Program-made: the position numbers and the translations under genes
From: Lamellibrachia columna
Taxonomy: Eukaryota; Annelida; Polychaeta; Sabellida; Siboglinidae
DNA: 64,000 nt
Direction of reading: 5' to 3'
Assembly (NCBI GenBank): GCA_963662155.1
Contig: OY759268.1
Location: forward strand, 7,812,701 to 7,876,700
In this document: piece after piece, positions 45,111 to 59,331 of the stretch
Numbering within the stretch: the stretch's first letter is position 1
Layout of the letters: each line of letters begins with the position of its first letter
The notes under the pieces: model-generated
The model's database searches: none
What the model was told of the DNA's origin: nothing
What the model saw: only the letters and a program-made list of their open reading frames with translations

Positions 45111-47136
45111 TTGGGTTGCGCCACCTGTAGGTCAAGACTGACATGAATTTACACCCAAACTATAACGTAATCGGGTGAATTTTAATGACGCAGCGCCAGA
45201 AAGTTCACCTGCTACGCGGGCAGCGCTTTTTCGATTCGGGTATAATGCATGGTTTACTTATAAAATCACACTATATTATTTTTTTTTTCTATGTTGTATT
45301 TATTCTATATACCTACTATATTAGGTTTTTGGACATGTCTTCTCTTGGTAAAAGCTGTGCAACGACATCAATGTGGAAACCTGATGCACAGTTTCTTCTA
45401 ACACTTAATTACATGCTATTGTCACATCACAAATGTTACATCAGAAATTAGAAGATTGATTATGTGATTTTAGGCCAATATTTTGTAAATAGTCATAAGG
45501 ATAGATGACAGTCAATTTATGTTTTTAATTTGTTTCATATAAGCAGCTTTAGAAATCATGAATGGCACAGATGGTATCAACATAATGCTGTAATATAGAT
45601 ATCTGCTTAATGCATTCTGTACATGTATTACCCAGGATCCCCAAATTACATCACTGGTTGTTGTACCCCATGGGCAAATCATTTTTATTTGATGTGACAT
45701 CAGCATTCAACCCACGAAGAATAATACATGGGACAGCCCAATGCCCAATGCATGTAAGAAAACTGGGTGGTATAAATGTGAACAAACTAGAAAAAGAATC
45801 TTAAAATTTTAGCTAAAATTTATTTAAATAAAAGTACATGTATCATGTATATTCCTGTCTTGTCAAGTCGATATGTCACTGAGTAGTGGTCAGACACTTG
45901 CATCACTAGTAAGGAAATGGTGACCATACCGTCACTCCCCAGCATCAAAAGTGTGCAAACCAACTAATTCTCCTAAGTAATAACATTAGTGTACTAAAGC
46001 CCCTACATAGCTAAGATAATTGTGTACCATAAGCTAAAGATAATATTATGATTCCAAACTGGCACACTAGGTGTCAGTACAGCTAACCAATTAAGTCAAC
46101 ACATATGCTATTTTAGTTATGTCTTGGCAAGATACCCATATAGTAGCACCCTCACTGATGTTTAAGCAGTACTCATTTTGATAACCTCTTTCTAATCTTT
46201 CACCTTGCAACACATCTGTGTGTTGCTTCCCAAGATGACACATCTTGATCTTTGAATAACACTGGGAACAACATTTGATTAGAGAAAACATATGGTTACT
46301 GAGACAGGTTGAATCAAACATATGATTATTCAATTATTCAAATACATTGACCTCTGCACACACCTGCAAGACAGCTGTTGAAATGGCACTAGGTTGCCCT
46401 GGATCCTGGGGAAGATTGCACAATTTGATCAGTCCTATTGATAAAACTATCCTCAAAATGTGCTGAACAAATGTTGCTAAATTTGGTTGGCTTGAAACCT
46501 TCACGCCACTAACCATCTGCGATGTTATTCAGGTGCTGTGGTCACATCGGGAAGCCTGAAGGGACATAGAGGAGGAATACAATATGAAACGAAAACGAAC
46601 TGGTGACTGAAAATGAAGGATGAATTGTGATTTGTGTTGTAGGATGGCGACCCTATTCATAGACATAGTAGGTCACAGTTACGTAAGGCGTGTGGCCAAA
46701 CACATAGAAATATTAATACTTAAATTATATAATTAATTCAGCATCATGCTATCCAGCATTTAGAATTAATAATTCATTATAGTATAACATACAATTATTA
46801 ATCATCATATAGTAGATTGGGCTCAGTCCTCAGCTCAGACTGAGTGTTGAGCGATAATAAAATATTGCCATTAAAGGGCAAAATAAATAAGTGTGTGAAT
46901 AAGCAAATCAACACAAAAATTCTTGCAATAGAATTGGTCAAATTTATATTAATGTGTATAGTCAGACTGATAAATGGCATCACAAACACTGATTCTTAAA
47001 CGCAATGGGAGCGTAGCCTAGGCTAGGGCAGGCCGTAGCCTAGGCTAGGGCAAGCCGTAGCCAAAAATGTAAACACTGTCCATCACTAATAAATGCAACA
47101 TAAAATACAATGTACGAAAAGTCTGAAAATACTTAC
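45111..47136. other. Mostly unassigned; one possible minus-strand exon
   Basis: A minus-strand frame at about 46370-46510 (ATFVQHILRIVLSIGLIKL..) ends in a plausible donor TTGCAG|GTGTGTGC. It lies downstream of the THAP-like exon and could belong to the same former gene. The frame at 46091-46333 is also open but unrecognised. Two 29-bp direct repeats (GTAGCCTAGGCTAGGGCA) lie at 47010-47055. Nothing else seen. Confidence 0.2.
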
Positions 47137-47216
47137 GCGTGGAATGAGATCCTATGGTCCTTACGTAGTTTTGCAGATCATCGATTTGAGCACCCGAATG
47201 CACAACAGCATGTCAT
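47137..47216 (-). pseudogene. THAP-domain first exon with an internal stop
   Basis: Minus-strand ATG at 47216 begins MTCCCAFGCSNR, then a TGA codon, then SAKLRKDHRISFHA and a donor C|GTAAGTATT. The M..C..-GCSNR-...SFH pattern is the N-terminus of THAP zinc-finger domains, which bind DNA and occur in P-element-like transposases and many animal nuclear proteins. The TGA stands where THAP proteins usually have Arg or another polar residue. The rest of the domain (the second Cys/His pair) was not found, so this is a relic or an exon with a substitution. Confidence 0.6.
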
Positions 47217-47739
47217 TTTCTCCGGTTATTCGGTTCAAACACGCACACCCACACGTTGATCTATGGCTATGAAGCGTTTAGCTGACCTATCCAAGATAGC
47301 GGTTTTGAACTTCCGTAGGCATCACCTGGCGCCATACAAATGAATACGGCGTGCGCCATCCAGTTATATATAGATCAGTGACTGTAACACAGAAAGGCCG
47401 ATTTTTATTATCCCTCGCGTCGGCTAATGTCTGAACCGTTTCGCATTAATCATTGCAGCGTCGACGTCCCACATCAGGTCAGCGGTCGTTGATGATCACG
47501 ACAGATGGCATCAAAATAGCGCCGGTCAACGAATGTAATTTTGCGTTAATAAAACATTTTACGCGTTGCCACTTGTGGTTCGTAGTTAGTAGACAGTCCG
47601 CCAGGCGCCTAGCGGACAGATCGGCAACCACGTCACGCGTAGCGGACAGATCGGTAACCATGCCGTAGCGGCGCTCTTAGACAAATTAAGTTGTCTAAGA
47701 GCATAGCTAGTGTATACTAGTGCCCTGCGCGGGCTTATA

Positions 47740-47955
47740 ATTTGAGCCCAAGCCCAGCCCGCAATTAGCAGTTAGAGTCCAGGCCCGGCCCAGGCCCGCA
47801 GCAATTTGTCAAACCCGGCCCGGCCCAGGCCCGCAGCAATTTGTCAAGCCCGGTCCAGGCCCGCAAATTTGAATTTAGGCCCAGGCCCGACCCAGACCGT
47901 GAATGTTTGGCCCACGCCCGGCCCGGCCCGCAAGTTTCAGGCCCATACCCGGCCC
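47740..47955. repeat. GC-rich degenerate repeat
   Basis: Repeated CCCGGCCCAGGCCCGCAGCA then ATTTGTCAA and shorter CCAGGCCC words. It stands out as a GC-rich island in AT-rich DNA. Confidence 0.8.
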
Positions 47956-48576
47956 TAAGTTTAGAGGAGATGTAACTATAATCTTATAAGAAATACGAAA
48001 CACAAATAAACTGTAAAACAGACTTATTGTTTTAATAAATAAAAAATAATATATGAACATTGTATAATGTTTACTACTGAAATACTAATGTCAGTTGTTG
48101 TTTAGTAGTGTCTAGCTAGTAGCTAGTACTAGCTACTACTATAATTATGTCACCCACTGGCACTGACACCCAGTGACATTTACAGCAGGCCTGCAGTCAC
48201 TAGCCTGAGACAGATCAGGTTCAGAAACGTGTGAATTAGTACAAGTGTAAATTAATCAGTTCTGGGGAAATTGTAGATACTAAATTGTAGTCAGTAGTTC
48301 ACACAATTCAAAAATACCAATTACCAACTGGGGTGGGCACTGGACTACTGGGTACTGGCACTACTGTGCAGTGGGCAGTGGCCAGTTGGCTTTTCATTCA
48401 GGCGGGCAATGTTTGGAGGGAAGACCAAGACAATAGAATGTCCACTGGTTTGGTCAAAGGGTGATTAAGTTGATGGTTAATCATGGCTTGATTACCTCTG
48501 CAAATATGTCTAAAGTAAATATTTGGGGCTGGCTGCTTCCAGCCAGGTGAACTTAAGTGGCCTGGTACGGGGACAG

Positions 48577-50683
<2,107 letters not shown>

Positions 50684-50765
<82 letters not shown>
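50684..50765. repeat. (TA)n microsatellite, 3' flank of LINE copy B
   Basis: About 40 TA dinucleotides directly after the LINE tail. Confidence 0.97.
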
Positions 50766-50768
<3 letters not shown>

Positions 50769-51234
50769 TTAACAATGGTATGACTGAGTCAGTGAAGAGA
50801 TGAGCCTGTAGACACGAGCAACGTCTTCTGTTACACTACCACTGGTGGCACCGGAGAGCTTTCGTTACAGTTAGTTGCCGTGGTGAGAGAGTTTCACTAC
50901 ATATGTGCGAGATTTGTTCCAATTGACTGACTTACAGACATCCGACATCTTTTGTGACGGGGCCCACTTTGGCCTCCAATTTTGGTTCATTAAAATGGAT
51001 ATCTTTTTGAAACACATTTGACTGATAGTATTTATTAAGATAGAATATCCTGATTATGCACACACGTAGTCAACATATAGGGCTGTAGAATATACCATAA
51101 AATAACTGTTTTTTTGGCAAACATCAAATGTAGGTACCTACCCTTCCCCTAAAAGGTTTTGTTACCCACTCCCTGAAGTGCATCAAAGGTGTAGACCCTA
51201 TATACAGAATGCTTAATGACGATACTTTATTTAG
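50766..51234. other. Unassigned spacer
   Basis: Nothing recognised. Confidence 0.3.
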
Positions 51235-51700
51235 CAACTAAAGTGTTTGGTAAACAGTTATGCTATTGTCTTAATAGAAAGGCATCGACGGAATAGAGCA
51301 GTGTGCAGTGATAATTACAGCTTTGTTTTTAATTAGCTAAGAGTAATTGTCACAGACTATCGTTATTTGAAACAGTAATTGATGGTTTCTGGTAATGTTA
51401 ATGCAGATAAGTGGAGTTATATTAATCATATTAATTATTTCTTTGCAAGGCTTGCGCCTGATAATACATAAGATTCGCCCACGCGGTCGCTGCCAGCAGA
51501 AGATGTCTGAGCTTTCGCTTGTCCTAACTTTACGGATGATAACAAGTTTAATGTGAAATCAGTAATAATAAGCGCGGTGATCGTCCTGAATATCCTGCAC
51601 TTCACGAAGACCGACCCGGCCTGTTTATGTTGCTGTGCGAGTCCGAATTGGCAAGTGCACGACCATAGTACTGGGTGGAGCATTATGACAACAAACCCAG
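51235..51700 (+). pseudogene. GPCR pseudogene fragment with upstream region
   Basis: 51235-51520 matches the upstream DNA of the GPCR family. 51540-51660 matches the first 150 bp of the intact coding region (AAGCGCGGTGATCGTCCTGA identical; AGACCG..CCTG.CTGTT.ATGT; GTCCGA.TTGGCA). Deletions and frame loss follow, and the receptor stops after the TM2 region. A dead tandem copy. Confidence 0.85.
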
Positions 51701-52340
51701 ATGTTGGACCTGTCTGCTCGTGACTCGGACAGCAGCATGAAAGCCGGGCACAGTAGCTGGCTGGGTGTAAACTTTACTCATGATAAAACATATTATTGAA
51801 ATAAATGTATGCCATTTGAAATGTGATGTACTAGTGTAATGTGGCGCAGTAATCTTTTTGTTCTACCTTATATCTGCAGTATGACATCCGAACCGAATGT
51901 ACTGTTATCATAATACATTACTACTTCTGAACGCGGGTTTTGCGGGGATTTACACACGATGGAAGTTTTCTTATTATAAGTTGAAGGGACCAAGGAAACA
52001 TTTAACAAAGAATGATGGACGGATAGTAATGTCATATTTGTCAGAAATCCCATAACGGCACCGGGTAATGGTCGGGGTTATGATAGGTGTTCGTATTATT
52101 GAAGTTCGTGTTAACAAATTTATAGGTGGGTGAATATACAGCAATGCATTTTGGACTGGTCAACGGGGACAGTAAAACTGAGGAAAAAGAGTTAAAGCGT
52201 AATACTTTGCATTTGAAATACATTTACATAAAAGACTATCATCCCTCAAAATATTGAGAACAAAATAGTCTAGATTCAGTTAATAGATATATTGCGATAT
52301 AAACGTGTGGGACATAAAACTCTGCATTACAGTATATTTA
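51701..52340. other. Unassigned spacer
   Basis: Nothing recognised. Confidence 0.3.
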
Positions 52341-52347
52341 ACTAGGT

Positions 52348-52476
52348 GTACATGTGTGTGGGTGTATGTGTGGGAGTGTGCGAGTGTGGGATTGTGCGAA
52401 TGTAGGTGTGTGGGTGTGGGGGGTGTGGGTGTGGGTGTGTATGTGTGGGTGTGTGTGTGTATGTGTGGGTGTGGTT
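52348..52476. repeat. Degenerate GT/GTGTGG-rich stretch
   Basis: Imperfect TGTGGGTGTG repeats of about 130 bp. Confidence 0.85.
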
Positions 52477-52576
52477 CCCACTGCAATTAGCATCTCTACA
52501 GAATGTCATCTGTCCACTTCTTCATCCTCTTTAACAGTCATGTTGAAAAACAGTTGTTTTAAATACGCCTCACCAC

Positions 52577-52877
52577 AATAATGATACATGTAACTGAACA
52601 ATAATGATACACGTAACTGAACAATAATGATACACGTAACTGAACAATAATGATACATGTAACTGAACAATAATGATACATGTAACTGAACAATAATGAT
52701 ACATGTAACTGAACAATAATGATACATGTAACTGAACAATAATGATACACGTAACTGAACAATAATGATACACGTAACTGAACAATAATGATACATGTAA
52801 CTGAACAATAATGATACATGTAACTGAACAATAATGATACATGTAACTGAACAATAATGATACATGTAAATGAACAA
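52577..52877. repeat. 23-bp minisatellite (13 units)
   Basis: Unit AATAATGATACATGTAACTG plus AAC, with a CACG variant in place of CATG. Confidence 0.95.
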
Positions 52878-53198
52878 TAATCATAATCGCACTACATAAA
52901 GAATATATGTCACAAAAGAGAGGAGTAACAAAATATTTAATTGCATGTAACAAACAACAATAACAACAATTTCTCAGTATTCAAGCATTGTAATTATACA
53001 TAATTATTATATGAATAAAAATTTACCAAAACGTTTGTTCAAGTACTACTCAAATGTAGATTGAGGAAAGGACAATACTGTGTACAACAATTAGAGCTTT
53101 TTGACTTTTGTTTGTAGTGTCATGGTTTCCTCTTCCAGATATACTGGTATGCTTGAACCGTTTCATAATAACATGATGTATGCAGCCAAGCGATTTAC

Positions 53199-53298
53199 CT
53201 TCAGGTATTAGTACATTGTTTGTACCACAATCATAGAATATCTGTGTATCAGAAGCATTTGTAGAAGATGTATATCTTCTTAACAATGAATCATTGTA
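53199..53298 (-). CDS. Possible coding exon, unknown protein
   Basis: Acceptor TACATGATTACAG and donor GAAG|GTAAATCG frame an open 100-bp stretch (YNDSLLRRYTSSTNASDTQI..). No known domain. The phase does not match the FN3-like exon at 53863 directly, so another exon would be needed between them. Confidence 0.25.
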
Positions 53299-53862
53299 CT
53301 GTAATCATGTAGATGTCATCATTATTTGTGCAATTTGTTACAATTATTGCATGTCTGTAGAGTATACAGTATGATGGGGTTGGCCATTGGATCATGCTTA
53401 TGAAACATAACAATTAAAAATGAACTATTGCAGCTTCCCAGTATACCAGACATGAAACTTCGTGGCAGCCATCGACTACCAGAAGCACAAAGGTTTGCCA
53501 AACCACAAAGGACAGTGTGTAAGTATAGCTTGTATTGTTGTTGTTACACACAACAGTGTATTCTATGACATATTGATATTCCATTACAGCACAAATAACG
53601 CTTTTGTTTGTACTTATTAAAAAATTTAGTTAAGTTTAGTTTAGTTTATTTAATTAAGAAGACTAGGTAATGTCAAATTTCTTTGTGATTAAAAAATGGA
53701 AGTTTACACTACAGAAAGAAACATTGTTTACAAATGAAACATATTTGAAATGAGAGGTTTATTGTGTTGCAATACACAACCATTAGCACAATAAAAACAT
53801 TATGTGTACATTATGAGTGCTTTTGTGATACACTTCAGTAATTTACCCTTGGGAGCGTTTAC

Positions 53863-54162
53863 CTGGTTTTGAAGTGTTGTCAGTTTGGTTACATCGTGCA
53901 CTGTGTCGTGCATATCTGGGTAGAGTTTTATCAATCAAAGTTCGAACTTGTAATGCGATAGATTTATTCAAATGATTTGCATTTACCCCTCGGACAATCA
54001 GCCGAAACTGATATTCTGTTATATGATCTGTTAAAAAGAGTGAATTTCGCCTATCTTGTTCCGGCACCAAAAATGCTGTCTCAGCAGTAAACGTTGTTTG
54101 CCATGAACTACGAAAACAGTAAGTATTTAGGTAACCTTGGAAACTATTCTTTGTGCATTCCA
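53863..54162 (-). CDS. Possible exon with FN3-like domain
   Basis: Acceptor GTAATTGTTCACAG, donor ACCAG|GTAAACGC; 300 bp open. It encodes a roughly 100-residue segment with W..TFTAET and ITEYQFRLIVRGVNAN, resembling the end of a fibronectin type III fold (Y.FRV.A.N..G). Such domains sit in extracellular parts of receptors and adhesion proteins. Upstream and downstream exons are not certain. Confidence 0.4.
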
Positions 54163-54463
54163 CTGTGAACAATTACAGATAGCCTCAAAAACTTTGACTT
54201 AACAACTGAAACCATTGGCTTGTTAATTATGAGATGTGCTGTTTCCATAATTAAGTACGAGGGGGTTTCAGTACTTCTCATAATTTTTAATGGGAGAATG
54301 TAGGTATCAACCTTTCTTTTCTTCCTGTCGTTATTGACAGTGTTACAATCTACCTTTCTAGTGTTTTTACTGTCATTAAGACTGTCAATACTACTAGCAG
54401 TTTTTCTTGTTGCTATTGTTAGTAGAAAGGTTTACATTTGGTTTCTTTACTAGCATATTCACA

Positions 54464-54634
54464 TCATTGGAATTCACGTTCAAATTCCAATGAATATATT
54501 GCTAGTGCGAAATTATCTATCTGACTTAATGGTGGTATGTACGGATATTGAGTGGGATCAGTTGAATTGCACTTAATATTACTTCCAGCATGAATATCAA
54601 CTTTATTAGATCTCACTACTACTAGAAATGTTGA
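54464..54634 (-). CDS. Terminal exon of the single-finger gene
   Basis: Acceptor CAATCGTTTCAG directly after the 73-bp array; open in phase 0, matching the phase-0 end of exon 55498-55849, and closed by TGA. It encodes 56 residues beginning STFLVVVRSNKVDIHAGSN, no known domain. The intron between the two exons is almost wholly made of the array. Confidence 0.5.
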   Translation of the reverse strand, partial: STFLVVVRSNKVDIHAGSNIKCNSTDPTQYPYIPPLSQIDNFALAIYSLEFEREFQ

Positions 54635-54647
54635 CTGAAACGATTGC

Positions 54648-55526
54648 TTTCTACGTAGAACACTGTACGACTCATGCTTACTTTTGGTACTTACACTTGG
54701 AGGACCTCCACATACCACCCTTTCTACGTAGAACACTGTACGACTCATGCTTACTTTTGGTACTTACACTTGGAGGACCTCCACATACCACCCTTTCTAT
54801 GTAGAACACTGTACGACTCATGCTTACTTTTGGTACTTACACTTGGAGGACCTCCACATACCACCCTTTCTACGTAGAACACTGTACGACTCATGCTTAC
54901 TTTTGGTACTTACACTTGGAGGACCTCCACATACCACCCTTTCTATGTAGAACACTGTACGACTCATGCTTACTTTTGGTACTTACACTTGGAGGACCTC
55001 CACATACCACCCTTTCTATGTAGAACACTGTACGACTCATGCTTACTTTTGGTACTTACACTTGGAGGACCTCCACATACCACCCTTTCTATGTAGAACA
55101 CTGTACGACTCATGCTTACTTTTGGTACTTACACTTGGAGGACCTCCACATACCACCCTTTCTACGTAGAACACTGTACGACTCATGCTTACTTTTGGTA
55201 CTTACACTTGGAGGACCTCCACATACCACCCTTTCTATGTAGAACACTGTACGACTCATGCTTACTTTTGGTACTTACACTTGGAGGACCTCCACATACC
55301 ACCCTTTCTATGTAGAACACTGTACGACTCATGCTTACTTTTGGTACTTACACTTGGAGGACCTCCACATACCACCCTTTCTACGTAGAACACTGTACGA
55401 CTCATGCTTACTTTTGGTACTTACACTTGGAGGACCTCCACATACCACCCTTTCTATGTAGAACACTGTACGACTCATGCTTACTTTTGGTACTTACACT
55501 TGGAGGACCTCCACATACCACCCTTG
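54648..55526 (-). repeat. 73-bp minisatellite made of a copied 5' splice site
   Basis: Twelve units, nearly identical (a CTACGTAG/CTATGTAG variant). On the minus strand each has GGAGGTCCTCCAAGT|GTAAGTACC, the end of exon 55498-55849 with its donor, and a second GTAAGC 9 bases on. Unit one overlaps the exon; eleven copies fill the intron up to the acceptor of the next exon. Each also has a 12-bp palindrome TTCTACGTAGAA or a near-palindrome. Confidence 0.95.
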
Positions 55527-55849
55527 TATCTGTCATGTCAGTCACTGCAGTCTCCACAGGTTCCAGTGACTGCAATGACGACAACGAATGACCTCCATCA
55601 GCATCATCAGTCTCTGCCTCTCTATACAGGTCACGGTGCTCAGTCAGGAAGTGCTCCAGGAAGACATCCTCTGACGAGTTGACACTAGCGCAGATGGGAC
55701 AGTGCACGACAGGGCTGTGCGGCACTGGTCTAAGATGTGGCGTCTGACGCTGGGTCCTCGTCTGATGTCTAAGACTGGCAGAGTGGCACTGGTCTACAAT
55801 GTGGCTGAAGCTGGGTTCTCGTCTGATGTCCAGGACTGGCAGAGTGGCA
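55498..55849 (-). CDS. Exon with one C2H2-like finger, unknown protein
   Basis: Acceptor GTTTTACATTCCAG, donor CCAAGT|GTAAGTACC; 352 bp. It contains CPICASVNSSEDVFLEHFLT then EH (C-X2-C...H-X4-H) followed by an acidic stretch, and a 2-fold internal repeat (DIRREPSFSHIV.QCHSA / RHQTRTQ). It ends in phase 0 and joins 54464-54634 in frame. The role may be nucleic-acid or protein binding; not identified. Confidence 0.6.
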
Positions 55850-56069
55850 CTGGAATGTAAAACGGTACATGACAACATATCAGCCAATCATTGGATACTT
55901 CTACTGCAGCCCTGGAAAACATTTCAAGGTTTACTGGGTATTTAGTTAGATCATATTACTTAGCTATCCACATATTTTTAACATCAATGATGTTTTAAAA
56001 TCAGTGAACAACTAAATTGGGAAAGTATGTACTAAATTGGGAAAGTATGTACTGTACTGTACGTACTGT

Positions 56070-56312
56070 GCAGGGTGAACGCAGCAGTCCAGGAGGAAGG
56101 GCGATGGGCACTACCGCCACGCTGATGAAGACGTAGTCCTCTAGGTCATCCTTATCCAGCTGGGTGGCCTGGACCAAGTAGTTCGTAGTTCCCGTAGGTC
56201 CGCGCTGTTGCTGGGTCTATGGGGTCGAGGTGCCCTCGCAGCCTTGGCTCGTGCCTTGGCCTCCGTTCTGCATGGGTACGGGTCAGATCGGCTGCTAACA
56301 TATCCGCCTCCC
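56070..56312 (-). pseudogene. Possible upstream exon(s) of the single-finger gene, frame broken
   Basis: After acceptor CTGTCTATGCAG the frame reads EADMLAADLTRTHAERRPRH.., in phase with exon 56622-56817. Near 56215 the sensible frame changes to NYLVQATQLDKDDLEDYVFI, which runs to a cluster of overlapping GTAC donors at about 56055-56075. Either two exons, a sequence error or a true frameshift. Confidence 0.35.
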
Positions 56313-56621
56313 TGCATAGACAGACATACTACTTTAAATGTTTTCTTTTCTAATTTCAAACCAGCACAGTTTCTACAAGGAAGGAACAATAAAGGACATT
56401 GTGCCATTACAGCTGTAGACAATACCATATTCATCATACGAAACAGTTTTCGCGTCAAGTAACATGAGAAAGCCAATCCTACTATCAGGTGATAGTAGGA
56501 TGGTAGACTATCAACAAAATGTAAACTAATGGTTAAAAAAAAAAAAATCGGGAATTTCCCACAAAACCATCATCATTTCTAAGATGCATCATCACTATAT
56601 ACTACTGGTACTGAAACTTAC

Positions 56622-56817
56622 TCATAGTAACGGGGGAGTACAGCAGAGACAGCAAGGGGCACTCCTGGATTCATCTCCTGCGTTTTCTGAATCAGTCACC
56701 GATGTTGGTTGAGCGTCTGGTCCAGGCGACAGTTGTCATTGCAAATAGTCTCCAGGTGGTTTGTGGCGACATGGAGTACTGCAGCATCCACGTCCAGTGG
56801 TTCCACCGCAGCAAGCA
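56622..56817 (-). pseudogene. Upstream exon with in-frame TGA
   Basis: Acceptor TTATGTTTATAG, donor ATGA|GTAAGTTT; 196 bp. It encodes VEPLDVDAAVLHVATNHLET, DQTLNQHR, then TGA, and then in the same frame LIQKTQEMNPGVPLAVSAVL. The coding style continues after the stop, so the exon was coding until recently, or the base is an error. No known domain. Confidence 0.45.
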
Positions 56818-57314
56818 CTATAAACATAATGTCAATGATGTGAAGTCAGGTAAGTTAATTAAAAGGTAAAATAAAGTTGTTATATATCCAGTCCACTGAA
56901 CTGTTCAAACACTACACTTCATCCATCACAATTATAATATTTACTTTGAAAACTTTAAAAACAGTACAATGAAATGGAGATAAAACGAAAGAAGTATTTT
57001 TTTAAATCCGAGTACACGGCCACCAAACAGGACATATTGAGGATCTGCAAGTAGTACATTTCTGTATGACTTTGATTCACTGCAAACTGTCAGTGTCATG
57101 CTAGTCTCGGAGTCGATAACATGTTTGGTGATTAACCTGCGTCACAACTCTAGCAGCCTTATTTTAAATGAACCTGTATTCGATCACAAGGTTCCTGACG
57201 GTGACATTAATAACATGAACATATCCATGGAAATCACAACAGTCATATTTCCAGCATACATGGTAGCTGAATTACTGCAGAGCAGGCTTGTTAACAAAGG
57301 CATGTCACATTTGA
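56818..57314. other. Unassigned spacer
   Basis: Nothing recognised. Confidence 0.3.
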
Positions 57315-57425
57315 ATGCAACTATAAATGTTTCACTTGATTCAAATGCGAATGCCATTTTCAAGGATCACGTTCAAATGCAAATGTTTTGGGTTCGCAGT
57401 CAAATACAAATGCAAATATTTTATA
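57315..57425. repeat. ATTCAAATGCAAATG-type repeat, copy 1
   Basis: Dense CATTTGAATGC / TCAAATGCAAATG words, related to 59335-59470. Together they bracket the LINE relic and the CT repeat. Confidence 0.65.
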
Positions 57426-57574
57426 TTACACATTTGCAGAAAAAAACAACGTAATGTATACAAACACATAATTAATTCATTTAATAAATACAGTAGTACA
57501 TCATTGTAACTACTAAGTATACTACACACCAGTCCCACTACACGAATATGTCTGTAGAATCATATACTGAGTAA

Positions 57575-58590
57575 GATAAGATAAGATAAGAAGAACATTT
57601 GTATAACGCCGTAAATCTAGATAAAAACATTCGGAGGCGCTTAAAATACATTTATATGCAAAACATTGATAAGTTATGTAAACGATGATAAATTAATTCA
57701 GATAGAAGAGAATATATTAAATTAAAAGAATAAGTTATACAGAAGATAATTATTAAAGATATATGATAATAAATAAGTAAAAACATGGTGTAAAATTTAT
57801 ATAAAAACGTAAGGATAATAATATAAAATTAATATTAAATATAATTAAGTATTGAAGAAGCAACAAAAATAAATAATAATAATAAATAAATAGGTGATTC
57901 TTATGATGCGTATGCAACCCGGAAGAGATGCGTTTTAGGCTTTTAAAAGCCACAAGGCAAGAGATTGTCTTCATCTCGCTTGGAAGTGCATTCCACATTG
58001 GTGGAGCAGAAACCGAGAAAGTATCGGTTGCAAGATGGCGGTACATACAAATCGTTGTTTGTAGCCGAACGCAACACACGAGCAGCTCGTTGTTCGTGGA
58101 GTAGGTTAGTTATGTAAGCGGGTGCCAGTCCGTGTTGAGCACGAAACGTTAGTAGCAGAATTGCATAATGAATGCGTTGCTTCACAGGAAGCCAGTGCAG
58201 TTTCTTGAGTACTGGTGGGATGTGGCTCCATCTGTGGCAGCGGACCACCAGCCGAGAAGCAGCATTTTTACTCTTTGCAGCTTGTTGATCAGGCAATCAG
58301 GGATGCCATGTAGGAGATAGTTCGCATAGTTAATGCTCGATATGACGAGAGAGTACATCACACGGACCACATCTTTCTGTGTTAGGCACGATCGGATCGA
58401 CGCGATATTCCTCAGATGATAGTAGGCTAGGCGGCAGATGTACTTTACGTGACTGACCATCGACATTTCCGAGTCGAATACAGCACCAATGTTTCTAGCA
58501 GTAGGACATGGTGTTATGTCACAGTCGCCGATTTTGATCACGGTGGTGTTATGTTTCGCTTGTTTCGTGATACTAGCACGAAACAAGCGA
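57575..58590 (-). mobile_element. LINE relic (L2-like C-terminus and 3' end)
   Basis: Minus-strand frames 58182-58586 and 57943-58296 overlap with a frame change near 58230-58290. First: IGDCDITPCPTARNIGAVFD, VKYICRLAYYHLRNI. Second: PPVLKKLHWLPVKQRIHYAI, FRAQHGLAPAYITNLL. These are standard motifs at the C-terminus of L2-type reverse transcriptases. AT-rich 3' DNA with (AATAA)n and a GATAA run extends left to about 57575. A third LINE clade in the window. Confidence 0.85.
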
Positions 58591-58812
58591 AACGTTCACC
58601 AAGTCACGCAGTTCCAGGCCTGCAGAGGTGGTGGAAATGGGAGGGAGGAATAGACAATTGACAGTTTACTGGGAACCATGGCAGGGAATGAAAAACTAAT
58701 CATCCAGGTAGGCCAGAATGGAAGGGGAACCCAATACAATAGACTGTCCACTGGTGGGGTCACTGGGAAGATTACATAGTGGATAATTACAGCTACCACT
58801 AAACACTACCAC

Positions 58813-58816
<4 letters not shown>

Positions 58817-58874
<58 letters not shown>

Positions 58875-58950
58875 CTCTCTACCTCTCTACCTCTCTCTCT
58901 CTCTCTCTCTCTCTCTACCTCTCTACCTCTCTACCTCTCTCTCTCTCTGA
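58817..58950. repeat. (CT)n microsatellite with ACCT interruptions
   Basis: Long CT run broken by CTCTCTACCTCTCTACC blocks. Confidence 0.97.
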
Positions 58951-59331
58951 CTGTAAATATTTAAGGCTGGCATTGCTAATGTTTACTCCCTCAATGAGCA
59001 GCCACCCCAACCCACCCCAACAGTCCCAACACAACACATGGGAGTCATTTGACTGCATTGTTTGATTTGTTTCAATGAACAGGTAATCTCTTAAACCATC
59101 AACCTATAGACTAGTTGTTCTTTTCATGTTGTAAGAAAAACAGCTCAGGCATTGACCAGTTGACGTATAGAGCATTTTTCCAAAGAGCACTTTGTGAAAG
59201 CGGATTCACAGGTGAGACAATGATTTCATAATCTGCTGATGATACTACTCACTACAGAGCATGTTTTCCAATGGCATGTTGTGAACTTGTGAAAGTGAAT
59301 CTAACAATAATAATTATTCAAAGAATTATGC
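58951..59331. other. Unassigned spacer
   Basis: Nothing recognised apart from CCCACCCCAAC duplicated at about 59005. Confidence 0.3.
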
